Shown: positions 8,137 to 17,182 of the stretch, one piece after another
How positions within the stretch are numbered: position 1 is the first letter of the stretch
Layout of the letters: every line of letters begins with the position of its first letter
Origin: Bacteroidales bacterium
GTDB lineage: Bacteria > Bacteroidota > Bacteroidia > Bacteroidales > F082
Direction of reading: 5' to 3'
Assembly: GCA_023229245.1 (NCBI GenBank)
Contig: JALNZU010000014.1
Coordinates: 17,926-81,925, forward strand
Length of the DNA stretch: 64,000 nucleotides
The notes under the pieces: model-generated
Told to the model about the DNA's origin: nothing
What the model saw: the letters and a program-made list of their open reading frames with translations, nothing else
The model's database searches: none
Made by a program: the position numbers and the translations under genes

Positions 8137-9780
8137 TTATGAGACATCAAGTGAAGTGAATGCAAATTGCTCGCCGTCGAACAAGCCTTTATCACTTAAT
8201 TTCAGTTGAGGAATGACTAATAAAGCCATAAACGATAATGTCATAAATGGAGCGTGTAGGGTGCCACCGTTTTGTTTAACTACAGTGTTGATCTCTTCGT
8301 ACTTTGCGGCTACTTCATATCCGTTTTCAGTTGTCATCAATCCGGCTACCGGCAGAGGAAGTAGTTTGGTTTCTTGTTGACTTACGGCAACTATACCTCC
8401 TTTGCTTGCGATAAGCGAGTTGATGGCTTTTGCTATGGCATGGTCATCTGCACCAACCGCAATGATATTGTGGCTGTCGTGAGCAACAGTAGAGGCTATA
8501 GCTCCTTGCTTTAGTCCGAAGTTTTTTATCAGTGCAACTGCTGGTTTGGCAGTTTGATATCTGTTGACAACCACTAACTTCAGATAATCTCTTTCCGTAT
8601 CATTGATTATATATCCGTTTTTGGTTGAGGGAGTATCAATGATAGTTCGAGTAATCAACTGCCCTTCTAATGCTTCGATTATTCTCACCGGCTTATTATT
8701 GTATTTCAGTTGGATATCTTCTATTACGATGGGTTTTGCTTCAAACTTATTGGGTGTTGAAGCTTCTACCGATGTAATAAAGCTTTGTCCGTTTTCGGCC
8801 ACTTTCATGCCATTGATATAAGTTTTGAGTACGTTAAAGTTTTTCAGATTATCCACCACAATAAAATCGGCATTATCTCCTTGTTGCAGCAGTCCGATTT
8901 TAAGATTGTAATGGTCTATCGGATTGATGATACAGCTATGCAGTACGCTTATAGGATCATATCCTGCGGCAACGGCTCGTTTTACCAATAGGTTGATATG
9001 TCCTTTCACCAAATCATCAGGGTGTTTATCATCGCTGCAAAAGAGCACCTTATCTGCATGGTTTTCCATCAGACCTATCAGTTCATCGAAGTTTTTAGCA
9101 GCACTCCCTTCGCGTATCTGAATTTTCATGCCGTATTTGATTTTTTCAAGCGCTTCGTCTATAGTAAAGCATTCATGGTCTGTTGAAATACCGGCTGTTA
9201 TATATTTTTTTGCCTGTTCGCCTCTCAGTCCGGGTGCATGGCCATCAATGGGTTTACCGTATTTTTTTGCCACATTGAGTTTGGCATGCACTTCTGGGTC
9301 ATCGAATATGACGCCCGGGTAGTTCATCATCTCGGCTAAATACTTGATCTCGTCTTGTTTTAACAAATACTCTATTTCATTTGCTCCGAGCTGAGCTCCA
9401 GCTGTTTCAAACTGGGTTGCAGGTACGCAGCTTGGCGCACCGAAATAGAAATGAAATGGAACCTGACGTCCGTTTTCAATCATATATTCCACTCCTTCAA
9501 TACCCAATACATTGGCTATCTCATGTGGGTCAGATACCGTTGCTACTGTACCATGTATGACAGCCAAACGGGCAAACTCGGAAGGGATAAGCATGGAGCT
9601 TTCAATGTGGACATGGGAATCGATGAACCCTGGCAGTATAAAATATGACTCTTGATTATTGTCCTGAGTGATAGAGGCTATTTTACCATCGGATACTGTT
9701 ACTGTGCCCCGGTAAATACTTTTTGTACGCAGATCTACAATTTGTCCGCTGACTTGAAAAGATTCAGTTGTTTTTTTCAT
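8137..9780 (-). CDS. ade: Adenine deaminase
   Basis: Amidohydrolase-family enzyme converting adenine to hypoxanthine in purine salvage. Metal-binding motifs SHVHIESSM and DPHEIANVLG are present, followed by GHAPG, STDHE and CSDDKHPDD, all characteristic of bacterial Ade. Length is 547 residues, normal for the family. The start at 9780 (MKKTTESFQVSG) is preferred to an ATG 15 codons upstream, which would add a hydrophobic extension and sit too close to the TAnnTTTG box at 9805-9812. The protein carries its own promoter and is not in an operon with its neighbours. Confidence 0.95.
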   Translation of the reverse strand: MKKTTESFQVSGQIVDLRTKSIYRGTVTVSDGKIASITQDNNQESYFILPGFIDSHVHIESSMLIPSEFARLAVIHGTVATVSDPHEIANVLGIEGVEYMIENGRQVPFHFYFGAPSCVPATQFETAGAQLGANEIEYLLKQDEIKYLAEMMNYPGVIFDDPEVHAKLNVAKKYGKPIDGHAPGLRGEQAKKYITAGISTDHECFTIDEALEKIKYGMKIQIREGSAAKNFDELIGLMENHADKVLFCSDDKHPDDLVKGHINLLVKRAVAAGYDPISVLHSCIINPIDHYNLKIGLLQQGDNADFIVVDNLKNFNVLKTYINGMKVAENGQSFITSVEASTPNKFEAKPIVIEDIQLKYNNKPVRIIEALEGQLITRTIIDTPSTKNGYIINDTERDYLKLVVVNRYQTAKPAVALIKNFGLKQGAIASTVAHDSHNIIAVGADDHAIAKAINSLIASKGGIVAVSQQETKLLPLPVAGLMTTENGYEVAAKYEEINTVVKQNGGTLHAPFMTLSFMALLVIPQLKLSDKGLFDGEQFAFTSLDVS

Positions 9781-9804
9781 CGCAATTATCAGAAATATGT
9801 GATA

Positions 9805-9812
9805 CAAAAGTA
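9805..9812 (-). promoter_or_regulatory. -7 box (TACTTTTG) of adenine deaminase gene
   Basis: Exact TAnnTTTG on the minus strand, 24 nt before the chosen start codon. It helps rule out the longer upstream start, which would leave almost no leader. Confidence 0.6.
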
Positions 9813-9912
9813 AGGTTTTCAGCATAGGCTATGAATCATTTGACAAAATGTGTTTTATTGTCAGGCTGTGATAAAGTAAAAATAAAGCTGAACTTTGCAC
9901 TCAAACTACCTC

Positions 9913-11175
9913 ATGAACCGATATATTGACATACGTTCGTATTTGCAGCGTGTTGCCTTTACATTCAGGGCATTACAAAGCAAAAACTATCGTATGTTCT
10001 TCTTTTCAGGTATGGTTTCGCTTATGGGTACCTGGATTCAAAACCTTGCTATGGGTTGGTTGGTATATCGTTTGACTGATTCGGCTTTTTATCTTGGGTT
10101 GGTAGGGTTTGCCGGTCAAATACCAGCTCTTTTCCTCACTCCTGTTGCAGGGGTTTATGCCGATCGCATGAACCGTCGTCGAATGCTCATACTCACACAA
10201 AGCCTTTCGATGATGCTGGCGTTTATATTAGCCTTTTTGGTTTATACTAATAAAATTCATGTAGGATTAGTACTTATCATCGTGGTACTCAACGGTTTTT
10301 CATTGGCTTTTGACAATCCGTTTCGGCATGCATTTTTATTGGAATTGGTTGGTGATAAAACATTGTTGACTAATGCGGTTGCTTTAAACTCAACGTTGAT
10401 TAATTCCGCGCGGTTTATTGGACCTACCATAGGTGGTTTTTTAATTGCTTTTTATGGTGAGGCTTTTTGCTTTTTAGTGAATGGTCTTGCTTTCTTAGGA
10501 GTAGTGATCACTTTATCGGTGATGAAGGTGAGTTCGACCCTTACAACTATGAAAAGGCAGTCGCTACTATCTGATCTTAAAGAGGGGTTTCGATATACCT
10601 ATAATTTTATTCCTGCTCGGTATATGATTCTGCTTATTACCACGACCAGTTTATTAGGGTTGCCTTTTCAGGCTTTTCTTCCTGTTTTTGCCCGCGATGT
10701 GTTGGCTGGTGATTCCCAACTGTTGGGTTTCCTTACAGGGGCTGTTGGTGCAGGAGCACTCACTGGCGCTTTCTTTTTGGCATCAAGAGAATCAATTCGA
10801 GCTATGCCCGATATTATTCGTGTGAGTGCTGTTCTTTTCGCTATTGGATTGGCGGCATTCAGTTTTTCACGCATACCATGGCTTTCTTTAAGCATATTGT
10901 ATGTTACCGGCTTCGGGATGATAGTGCAGTTTGTGGCAACCAATACGATCCTTCAAACCGTAGTGGATGAAGATAAAAAAGGTAGGGTATTATCGTTTTA
11001 CAGCATGTCGTTTATGGGATTCACGCCTTTAGGCAGTTTGTTGTTGGGAAGTATTGCTAAATGGATAGGTGTTCCGCTTACATTTAGTTTTGCAGCTCTT
11101 TTGCTAATGGTGGCCGCCCTTTTGTATAGCTCTAAGTTGCAAGCTATTAAACAGGTGTTGTTTGCCCGTCCTTGA
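9913..11175 (+). CDS. MFS transporter (DHA3-like exporter)
   Basis: A 420-residue polytopic protein with about 12 hydrophobic segments. After FRALQSKNYRMFFFSGMVSL it shows the MFS loop motif GVYADRMNRRRMLI between helices 2 and 3. The N-terminal segment LMGTWIQNLAMGWLVYRLT is typical of the subfamily that includes enterobactin exporter-like and macrolide-efflux-like proteins. The substrate cannot be told. The start at ATG 9913 (MNRYIDIRS) is chosen over a TTG six codons upstream that overlaps a promoter-like AACTTTG. It is a single gene, divergent from adenine deaminase. Confidence 0.88.
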   Translation: MNRYIDIRSYLQRVAFTFRALQSKNYRMFFFSGMVSLMGTWIQNLAMGWLVYRLTDSAFYLGLVGFAGQIPALFLTPVAGVYADRMNRRRMLILTQSLSMMLAFILAFLVYTNKIHVGLVLIIVVLNGFSLAFDNPFRHAFLLELVGDKTLLTNAVALNSTLINSARFIGPTIGGFLIAFYGEAFCFLVNGLAFLGVVITLSVMKVSSTLTTMKRQSLLSDLKEGFRYTYNFIPARYMILLITTTSLLGLPFQAFLPVFARDVLAGDSQLLGFLTGAVGAGALTGAFFLASRESIRAMPDIIRVSAVLFAIGLAAFSFSRIPWLSLSILYVTGFGMIVQFVATNTILQTVVDEDKKGRVLSFYSMSFMGFTPLGSLLLGSIAKWIGVPLTFSFAALLLMVAALLYSSKLQAIKQVLFARP

Positions 11176-11220
11176 TCCGGTGTACTATGCATACACTTAA
11201 TACAGTATAGCTTGCAAACA

Positions 11221-11649
11221 TTATGAATCGGGCTGCTGAAAAACCACAAAATCAACTACCTGAATTACTAATCCAACACTATAATTTTTGCAAACACCTA
11301 CAAGCTTGAGCTGATCATCTTGTTTCCAGATAGTAGCATTGAAAATATCCCCATCAGTCAAGTAATAGGAATTGGTATAATTATTCACGAAGCGGTGATA
11401 ATAGTATCCAGGTGCGTGGATCAATACATTCATGTATCTGGCGGATCCGCTGATAGTTATGGTTATATCAATATCTTTAGTGTCCTCCCATAACTCTGTC
11501 CTAAATTGATACCTGCTGCTGTTAGCCTTTCCAGTGTAGGTTCCGGCTATCATTTCCATTGTGCACTGCTCGCACCATTCCCATTTGGGCTCTTCTTTGG
11601 AGCAGGATAACAGAGTCAAACTTATAAGACAAATGATAATTAGTCTCAT
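11221..11649 (-). CDS. Small lipoprotein of unknown function
   Basis: A 142-residue protein with a signal peptide and lipobox LLSC near residue 16. The mature part has an early WCEQCTMEMIAGTY segment, with CxxC, and then an alternating beta-strand-like pattern consistent with a lipocalin-like or beta-sandwich domain. I do not recognise the family. It starts 1 nt after the stop of the heptosyltransferase-like gene upstream and is probably translated from the same message, though a functional link is not evident. Confidence 0.75.
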   Translation of the reverse strand: MRLIIICLISLTLLSCSKEEPKWEWCEQCTMEMIAGTYTGKANSSRYQFRTELWEDTKDIDITITISGSARYMNVLIHAPGYYYHRFVNNYTNSYYLTDGDIFNATIWKQDDQLKLVGVCKNYSVGLVIQVVDFVVFQQPDS

Positions 11650-11650
11650 A

Positions 11651-12661
11651 TTATTGGTTTATTGATGTTTGTGAGATGACTTTAAGTTGTGTGGCAATAG
11701 TTTCTTCATCTAACTCCATCATACATTTGAAATGGCCCTTTGGGCAGGAGTCGAATCCTATCTTGCTGCATGGCCGGCATGAAAGCCCCGGATGTTCGAT
11801 GATAACCGATCGCTGTTCATCGCCGGGCATATAAGGATACATTCCAAAATCCGGAAGGGTATTACCCCATAATGATACTATGGGTTTTCGAAAAGCGGCG
11901 GCTATATGCATTAATCCGGTATCGTTGGTTAATACTGAAACGGCATGCTGTATGATAGTTGCCGAAGCTCCAAGACTTATTTTTCCTGTCATATCAAGCA
12001 CCCTATCATCCAACTGGTTGACGATAAGAGCGGCTCTTTCAGTATCTTCAGCACCTCCTAGCAAAATTACCGGAAGCTCAAGCTTAGGGATGATGCGAAT
12101 TAATTTTTCGGCAGGAAAAATCTTGGTAAAATGTTGACCTCCTATCACTACGGCATGGTATCCACCTTGAAAATGTGGGGGAAGCTGGAAGATATCAAAG
12201 CGTTCATTGTGAGCAATAAAAAAGTCAAGTCCTTTGCTATCGTTCGTTACTCCTAAATTTTTGACAGCCTTAAAATAGCGATCTACTATATGTGTCTTGG
12301 GTAAAAGATTCCATTTAAACCTGACTATCAAGTATTTCTTGAAATTTAGTTTTGGGAAGCTGGCCGATCGCGCACCTATACCAATGCGTACATAATATGA
12401 GCGGATATTCTTATGTAAATCAATCACATAATCGTAGCGCTCAATTTTGAGCTTTCGAATAAGTTGCCCTAATTTTTGATCTTTTCTCAACGTAAATACC
12501 TTGTCCACATAAGGATTAGGCTCGAAAAGCGACGAATAGGCATCTTTGGTGAGCACATGAATCTCGGGCTTGTTGAGCTGCATCTTCAAACATCTGATTA
12601 CAGGACTGGTAAGTACTATATCACCTATCGAACTAAAACGTATGACAAGGATTTTCGACAC
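11651..12661 (-). CDS. Glycosyltransferase family 9 (ADP-heptose:LPS heptosyltransferase-like)
   Basis: A 336-residue cytoplasmic GT-B enzyme. It begins KILVIRFSSIGDIVLTSPV, the classic GT9 start, and has the donor-site segment LTNDTGLMHIAAAF followed by PIVSLWGNT. Near the end is a cysteine cluster (GLSCRPCSK, DSCPKGHFKCM), often seen in Bacteroidota members and possibly metal-binding. It would add a heptose or related sugar to the lipopolysaccharide core. A -7 box at 12679-12686 gives it its own promoter, and a small lipoprotein gene follows 1 nt after its stop. Confidence 0.9.
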   Translation of the reverse strand: MSKILVIRFSSIGDIVLTSPVIRCLKMQLNKPEIHVLTKDAYSSLFEPNPYVDKVFTLRKDQKLGQLIRKLKIERYDYVIDLHKNIRSYYVRIGIGARSASFPKLNFKKYLIVRFKWNLLPKTHIVDRYFKAVKNLGVTNDSKGLDFFIAHNERFDIFQLPPHFQGGYHAVVIGGQHFTKIFPAEKLIRIIPKLELPVILLGGAEDTERAALIVNQLDDRVLDMTGKISLGASATIIQHAVSVLTNDTGLMHIAAAFRKPIVSLWGNTLPDFGMYPYMPGDEQRSVIIEHPGLSCRPCSKIGFDSCPKGHFKCMMELDEETIATQLKVISQTSINQ

Positions 12662-12678
12662 AGAAGCAAGTTTGTATG

Positions 12679-12686
12679 CAAAAATA
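12679..12686 (-). promoter_or_regulatory. -7 box (TATTTTTG) of the GT9 gene
   Basis: Exact TAnnTTTG on the minus strand, 17 nt before the start codon. Confidence 0.6.
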
Positions 12687-12751
12687 AGATAATCTGACTT
12701 TCAGCATGGGTTTAGCGTTTTTTTAACTGTTGAACCGGCTATGGAAAAGGC

Positions 12752-12759
12752 TAAATTTG
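12752..12759 (+). promoter_or_regulatory. -7 box (TAAATTTG) of tatD, nearly leaderless
   Basis: Exact TAnnTTTG with a TTG 19 nt upstream (12730-12732), matching the Bacteroidota -33/-7 spacing. Only four bases separate the box from the tatD ATG, so transcription should begin at or next to the start codon. Confidence 0.65.
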
Positions 12760-12763
12760 CAGC

Positions 12764-13534
12764 ATGAAATGGATAGATACCCATGCTCACCTGTATTTGG
12801 AACAATTTGACCACGATCGCGATACTGTTATTCAGCATGCTGTTTCAAATGGAGTGAGCACTATACTGTTGCCTAATATTGACCAAACTACTATAGCTGC
12901 CATGTTGAAAGTTTGCAGCGATTATCCCGATCATTGTTTTCCTATGATGGGGTTGCATCCCGGTTCTATTAAAGAGGATTATAGGCAACAGCTTGATACT
13001 ATTTTACAAGCTATTGACCGGATAAAACCAATAGCTATTGGTGAGATAGGATTGGATTTTTATTGGGATATCAAGTATAAAACCGAGCAAATTAAGGCTT
13101 TTACCCGCCAGTTGGACATAGCTAAAGAGCTTCGGTTGCCTGTTGTTATACACACTCGCGAAGCTTTTGATGTGATCCTTGAGTTGGTGGAATCGGCTCA
13201 GAATGGTGAGTTGCAGGGAGTGTTTCATTGCTTTACCGGCACACTTGATAATGTCAGGAGGATATTGGATTTAGGCTTTTATATGGGTATTGGAGGAGTG
13301 TTGACTTATAAAAAGTCGGAACTGCCTATAGTGGTTAAGGATATACCCTTGACTTCTATAGTACTTGAAACCGATGCACCATATCTTCCACCTGTTCCTT
13401 TCAGAGGCAAGCGCAACGAAAGCTCGTTCATGATTGAAACAGCAAAAAAATTAGCAGAAATAAAACAGGTATCTCTCGAAGAAGTTGCACAGACAACTAC
13501 TTCCAACGCTATTAAACTTTTTAATCTTTCCTGA
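12764..13534 (+). CDS. tatD: TatD family metal-dependent hydrolase
   Basis: A 256-residue TIM-barrel nuclease. Metal ligands are visible in IDTHAHLYL (HxH), GEIGLDFYW (Glu), VIHTREAFD and HCFTG (His) and VLETDAPYLPP (Asp). TatD proteins act as 3'-5' DNA exonucleases or related phosphoesterases. The start is fixed: HxH begins at residue 6 and no upstream in-frame start is likely. The L-asparaginase gene follows 4 nt after the stop, so they share a message that appears nearly leaderless. Confidence 0.95.
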   Translation: MKWIDTHAHLYLEQFDHDRDTVIQHAVSNGVSTILLPNIDQTTIAAMLKVCSDYPDHCFPMMGLHPGSIKEDYRQQLDTILQAIDRIKPIAIGEIGLDFYWDIKYKTEQIKAFTRQLDIAKELRLPVVIHTREAFDVILELVESAQNGELQGVFHCFTGTLDNVRRILDLGFYMGIGGVLTYKKSELPIVVKDIPLTSIVLETDAPYLPPVPFRGKRNESSFMIETAKKLAEIKQVSLEEVAQTTTSNAIKLFNLS

Positions 13535-13538
13535 TACT

Positions 13539-14573
13539 ATGACAGAAGAAAAAATTTCATTATTGGTAATTTACACCGGTGGAACCATTGGTATGGCTGC
13601 CGATCCTGAAACAGGGGCTCTTGTCCCGTTTGATTTTGGAAACATCTATGAGCAGATGCCTGCCTTGAGGCGTTTTGATTTTAAGATAGACTTTGAGGCT
13701 TTTGATCCGCTTATTGATTCTTCCAATATGAATCCTTCGTTTTGGATCAAGCTTGCCGGGATGATTGAAGCTCATTATGACAGCTATGACGGGTTTGTCG
13801 TATTACATGGCTCAGATACGATGGCGTATACTGCTTCGGCTTTAAGTTTTATGTTGGAGAATCTAAATAAGCCTGTTATACTTACTGGTTCTCAGTTGCC
13901 TATGGGAGTGATACGTACCGATGGGAGAGAAAATTTTCTGACTTCTTTGGAGATTGCGGCTGCCAAAGAAAACGGGATAGCGATAGTACCGGAAGTAGCT
14001 ATTTATTTTAAAAATGAACTGTTGCGTGGCAATCGTGCGACCAAGTTCAATGCGGAGCGGTTTAATGCTTTTGTGTCGGGCAATTATCCGGCTTTAGCCG
14101 AAGTGGGCGTTCATATACGGTTTAAAAAAAATAGCCTGTTAAAACCAAACTTTAAAAAACTTAAAATTCATACTAAGCTTGATTTTAATGTAACTATCTT
14201 AAAATTATTCCCAGGTATCTCCGAAAATGTAGTCAAAAGTACCTTGAACATTCCTGGCTTGAAAGCACTGATATTGGAGACATTTGGTTCGGGTAACGCT
14301 CCTACAGATGCTTGGTTTATCAATGCATTAGATCAGGCCATACAGCGTGGACTGATAGTATATAATGTAACTCAATGCAAATCCGGATCGGTAGAGCTTG
14401 GTAAATACGAGACCAGTTTAGATTTAGAACGTATTGGAGTGATCAGTGGATATGATATCACAACCGAATCGGCATTAAGTAAACTGATGTATCTAATAGG
14501 TGAAGGATATACGCGTGAAAAGATTATTGAGTTGTTGCAAACTTCTCTACGTGGAGAAATGACCATAGATTAG
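13539..14573 (+). CDS. ansA: Type I (cytosolic) L-asparaginase
   Basis: A 344-residue enzyme hydrolysing asparagine to aspartate and ammonia. The two threonine motifs are intact: VIYTGGTIGM near the start and VVLHGSDTMAYTASAL about residue 90. There is no signal peptide, and the length matches the cytosolic type I group. The start at 13539 (MTEEKISLL) is preferred over an upstream in-frame ATG at 13485 inside tatD, because the family begins just before the first beta strand. It is translationally close to tatD (4 nt gap). Confidence 0.94.
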   Translation: MTEEKISLLVIYTGGTIGMAADPETGALVPFDFGNIYEQMPALRRFDFKIDFEAFDPLIDSSNMNPSFWIKLAGMIEAHYDSYDGFVVLHGSDTMAYTASALSFMLENLNKPVILTGSQLPMGVIRTDGRENFLTSLEIAAAKENGIAIVPEVAIYFKNELLRGNRATKFNAERFNAFVSGNYPALAEVGVHIRFKKNSLLKPNFKKLKIHTKLDFNVTILKLFPGISENVVKSTLNIPGLKALILETFGSGNAPTDAWFINALDQAIQRGLIVYNVTQCKSGSVELGKYETSLDLERIGVISGYDITTESALSKLMYLIGEGYTREKIIELLQTSLRGEMTID

Positions 14574-14617
14574 TTGATGCTGCGTGCTTATTTTGTCCTG
14601 TTTGGGCTTGTTGGATA

Positions 14618-15538
14618 CTACCTCAACAATAAGTTTGCTTCGCCTATCTGATGATCGCCCTCATATATATCCACATAATATAATCCAGGGCTAAGGTCTT
14701 GAGTATCACGTTTATCCCAGTACACACATATTTCCTGATCGGCATTTTGATAGTCCACAACTTCCATGATGCTGTACTGCAGCCTTTCGCCTTTAAAAAT
14801 AAATGAATACGAATCGTCTCTACTTTTAACTAAGATCCGTGAATCAGGTGCTGCAATTCGGATATAGATATTTTTATTTCCGGCTTGAATGATCTTATTT
14901 TCAGCCAGTGTAAAACATATTTTAATTCGTTCGATACGTTGGACGCGGTCTGTTTCTGTCTCGCCCCTGCCACGTTGCCTGATACCTGTAACTTCTACGT
15001 TATAGGTCTTGAATATAGCTGCTTGTTCTACTTGTTCGCTAAGGGCATCGGCTGTTTTGATCCACTGCTGGGCACGTTTTCTTTCGCTGGCTGCTTCTTC
15101 CCGTATGCGCTCGTTTTCTTCTTCTAATTCCCGATTCACCGTATAAAGTGAATCCATCTGACGAACATAATTTTGCGAAATAGATTGAAGTTGTTCAAGC
15201 TTGCGTTTGATCTTATAATATTCCCACTGGGTATCTAACAACACTTTGATTTCTTTAGCGTTAGCCTGAATGATGCTGTCTTTTGCCACTAAAGAATCGG
15301 CTAAGGCGCCATAGGCTTCTTTAGTTTTATTGTGTACAGCAATCAAGCTATCTACCTCATGTTGAAGCATGATACGCTGTGACTCTTTCTCATCTTGTAG
15401 CAGCCTCAGATCAGATTTGGTTGAGATAAGCCAGATAGAAAGCCCTATGATCACTATGGCAAAAACTGCCAGAATAATGTACAGCCAACGATTTGAACCG
15501 GAATCAGCTAATAGGCCTGCCTTTTGATGCGTTTCCAT
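14618..15538 (-). CDS. Membrane-anchored coiled-coil protein of unknown function
   Basis: A 306-residue protein with one membrane segment (about residues 19-42: YIILAVFAIVIIGLSIWLIS). A long charged heptad-like coiled coil follows to about residue 175. A C-terminal beta-rich domain contains KICFTLAENKII and GLYYVDIYEGDHQIGEA. The N-terminus is short and cytoplasmic-looking, so the coil probably extends into the periplasm. This layout is common among uncharacterised Bacteroidota proteins. It has its own -7 box and lies 106 nt beyond the epimerase gene, so it is probably not part of the polysaccharide operon. Confidence 0.8.
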   Translation of the reverse strand: METHQKAGLLADSGSNRWLYIILAVFAIVIIGLSIWLISTKSDLRLLQDEKESQRIMLQHEVDSLIAVHNKTKEAYGALADSLVAKDSIIQANAKEIKVLLDTQWEYYKIKRKLEQLQSISQNYVRQMDSLYTVNRELEEENERIREEAASERKRAQQWIKTADALSEQVEQAAIFKTYNVEVTGIRQRGRGETETDRVQRIERIKICFTLAENKIIQAGNKNIYIRIAAPDSRILVKSRDDSYSFIFKGERLQYSIMEVVDYQNADQEICVYWDKRDTQDLSPGLYYVDIYEGDHQIGEANLLLR

Positions 15539-15558
15539 GATATAGCAAACTTTTCATG

Positions 15559-15566
15559 CAAAAATA
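15559..15566 (-). promoter_or_regulatory. -7 box (TATTTTTG) of the coiled-coil protein gene
   Basis: Exact TAnnTTTG on the minus strand, 20 nt before the start codon. Confidence 0.55.
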
Positions 15567-15644
15567 CAGTAAAATATTCGCATAGCGTATGCTAAGCTAC
15601 AGCTAAAGCAAAAAAGAAAATCATTTTTATTAAGTAGGGAGTGA

Positions 15645-16637
15645 TTATTTAGGCAAATGTTCCCAGTACCATGAGCAAGCCTCTTTCAGACCTTGTTTGA
15701 GATTATGTGTAGGGGCATAATTCAGCAGTCGTTTTGCTTTATCCACTGAAGCCAGCGAGTGGGGTATGTCGCCTTTTCGATAAGGGCCGTGCACCACTTC
15801 AACCGTACTGATTTTTGGATCATAATCAGTAAGGCTTTCTCTAAGCCATTCGGCTAACTGATTCAAGGTGGTACGCTCTCCATAAGCCACGTTATAGACA
15901 TGGTTCAATGCATCGGGGTTTTGAGTTGAGGCAGCTAACAGATTTGCTTGTATAACGTTGTCAATATAAGTAAAATCGCGGCTGTAATCACCAGCTCCAT
16001 TGATGACTGGACTTTGGTGACGTATAAACTGCATCACCCATTTTGGGATAACGGCTGCATATGCACCATCAGGGTCTTGCCTACGACCGAAAACATTGAA
16101 ATATCTGAGCCCTATGCTATCAAAACCATAGGTGCGGGCAAATACATCGGCATACAACTCATTGACATATTTGGTTACTGCATAGGGCGACAGTGGTTTG
16201 CCTATAATTTCTTCTACTTTGGGAAGATGTTCCGAATCGCCATAGGTGCTTGAACTGGCTGCATACACAAAACGTTTAACACCTGCATCTCTGGCGGCAA
16301 TGATCATATTCAGAAATCCTGTGATATTGGCTGAATTGGTGGTAGCAGGATCATTTATTGAACGAGGTACGGAGCCTAACGCAGCCTGGTGAAAAACAAT
16401 GTCCTGATGCTGACAGGCCTTGGCGCAGTGTTCAGGATTGCGTATGTCGGCTTCAAACAGTATGAAGTTGGGATGATGGATAAAAGGGGTTATATTCTTA
16501 CGGAATCCGGTGGCAAAATTATCCATGCAACTGACCTTAGCTCCTGTTTTCAAAAGAGCCTCTACTAAGTTTGACCCTATAAAACCGGCTCCACCGGTTA
16601 CTAAGACTGCTTTATGCTCAAAAAATGTATTCATCAT
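15645..16637 (-). CDS. UDP-N-acetylglucosamine 4-epimerase-like SDR (WbpP/TviC type)
   Basis: A 330-residue extended short-chain dehydrogenase. The NAD motif GGAGFIG is at the start, the Ser-Thr segment SSSTYG is present, and the catalytic YxxxK is YAVTK. The segment NVFGRRQDPDGAYAAVIPKW is characteristic of the WbpP/TviC UDP-HexNAc 4-epimerases, which make UDP-GalNAc (or its uronate) for surface polysaccharides. It lies 11 nt after the UpxY gene and ends the polysaccharide start module in this window. The start could be the second methionine codon. A UDP-glucose 4-epimerase is the alternative but fits less well. Confidence 0.87.
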   Translation of the reverse strand: MMNTFFEHKAVLVTGGAGFIGSNLVEALLKTGAKVSCMDNFATGFRKNITPFIHHPNFILFEADIRNPEHCAKACQHQDIVFHQAALGSVPRSINDPATTNSANITGFLNMIIAARDAGVKRFVYAASSSTYGDSEHLPKVEEIIGKPLSPYAVTKYVNELYADVFARTYGFDSIGLRYFNVFGRRQDPDGAYAAVIPKWVMQFIRHQSPVINGAGDYSRDFTYIDNVIQANLLAASTQNPDALNHVYNVAYGERTTLNQLAEWLRESLTDYDPKISTVEVVHGPYRKGDIPHSLASVDKAKRLLNYAPTHNLKQGLKEACSWYWEHLPK

Positions 16638-16648
16638 TAGCTACCAAT

Positions 16649-17143
16649 TTATTCCTGGAGTATCTCAACTCTGGATCTGGGAATATTCAACTGTATCAGT
16701 TGATTTACCGCATCTATCATAATTACTATACGTGATTTGTTTTGATATTTGATCATCCTTCCTGTTAACCCCTCCATGTTACCACGTTTTATGCGAACAA
16801 GCTGTCCCTCATGTATTTTTTCAAGATCAACCTCTTCTGGTTCTTTCAGGTAAATCCGTATTGCTTCTATTTGTACCGGAGGTATAGCCACTGCTTTACC
16901 CTCAAAGCTAACAAATCGAACCACGTTAGGTGTTTGTAGTACTTTGAAATAGTCGCGTTCAATAATATTCACAAATACATAAGATCGGAACAGAGGCTCT
17001 TCTACTTTTTTCTTTCGGTCGCTCCATTGTCTCACTCGGGTTATCAGGGGTAAAAACACCTCTATGCCGATATGTTCAAGTTCTTGCGAGACTTTCTTTT
17101 CTGCTCTCGAACGTACATATAATGCATACCAGGTTTTTTGCAT
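16649..17143 (-). CDS. UpxY-family NusG paralogue (transcription antiterminator)
   Basis: A 164-residue protein with a NusG N-terminal domain (WYALYVRSRAEKKVSQEL, LFRSYVFVNI) and a C-terminal KOW motif (EGQLVRIKRGNMEGLTGRM). UpxY proteins let RNA polymerase run through long capsular polysaccharide operons in Bacteroides. In Bacteroides loci the gene is normally first; here it comes third, after the export lipoprotein and the kinase and before the epimerase. Antitermination of the downstream part of this operon, or of a locus elsewhere, is inference. Confidence 0.9.
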   Translation of the reverse strand: MQKTWYALYVRSRAEKKVSQELEHIGIEVFLPLITRVRQWSDRKKKVEEPLFRSYVFVNIIERDYFKVLQTPNVVRFVSFEGKAVAIPPVQIEAIRIYLKEPEEVDLEKIHEGQLVRIKRGNMEGLTGRMIKYQNKSRIVIMIDAVNQLIQLNIPRSRVEILQE

Positions 17144-17182
17144 GGTGCAAGTCCTTTCAGCAACAGATTTTCATCTGTTATC

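Noticed and set aside
13485..13538. Upstream start for L-asparaginase inside tatD
   Set aside because: It adds 18 residues not seen in the family; the ATG at 13539, 4 nt after the tatD stop, fits the known N-terminus.
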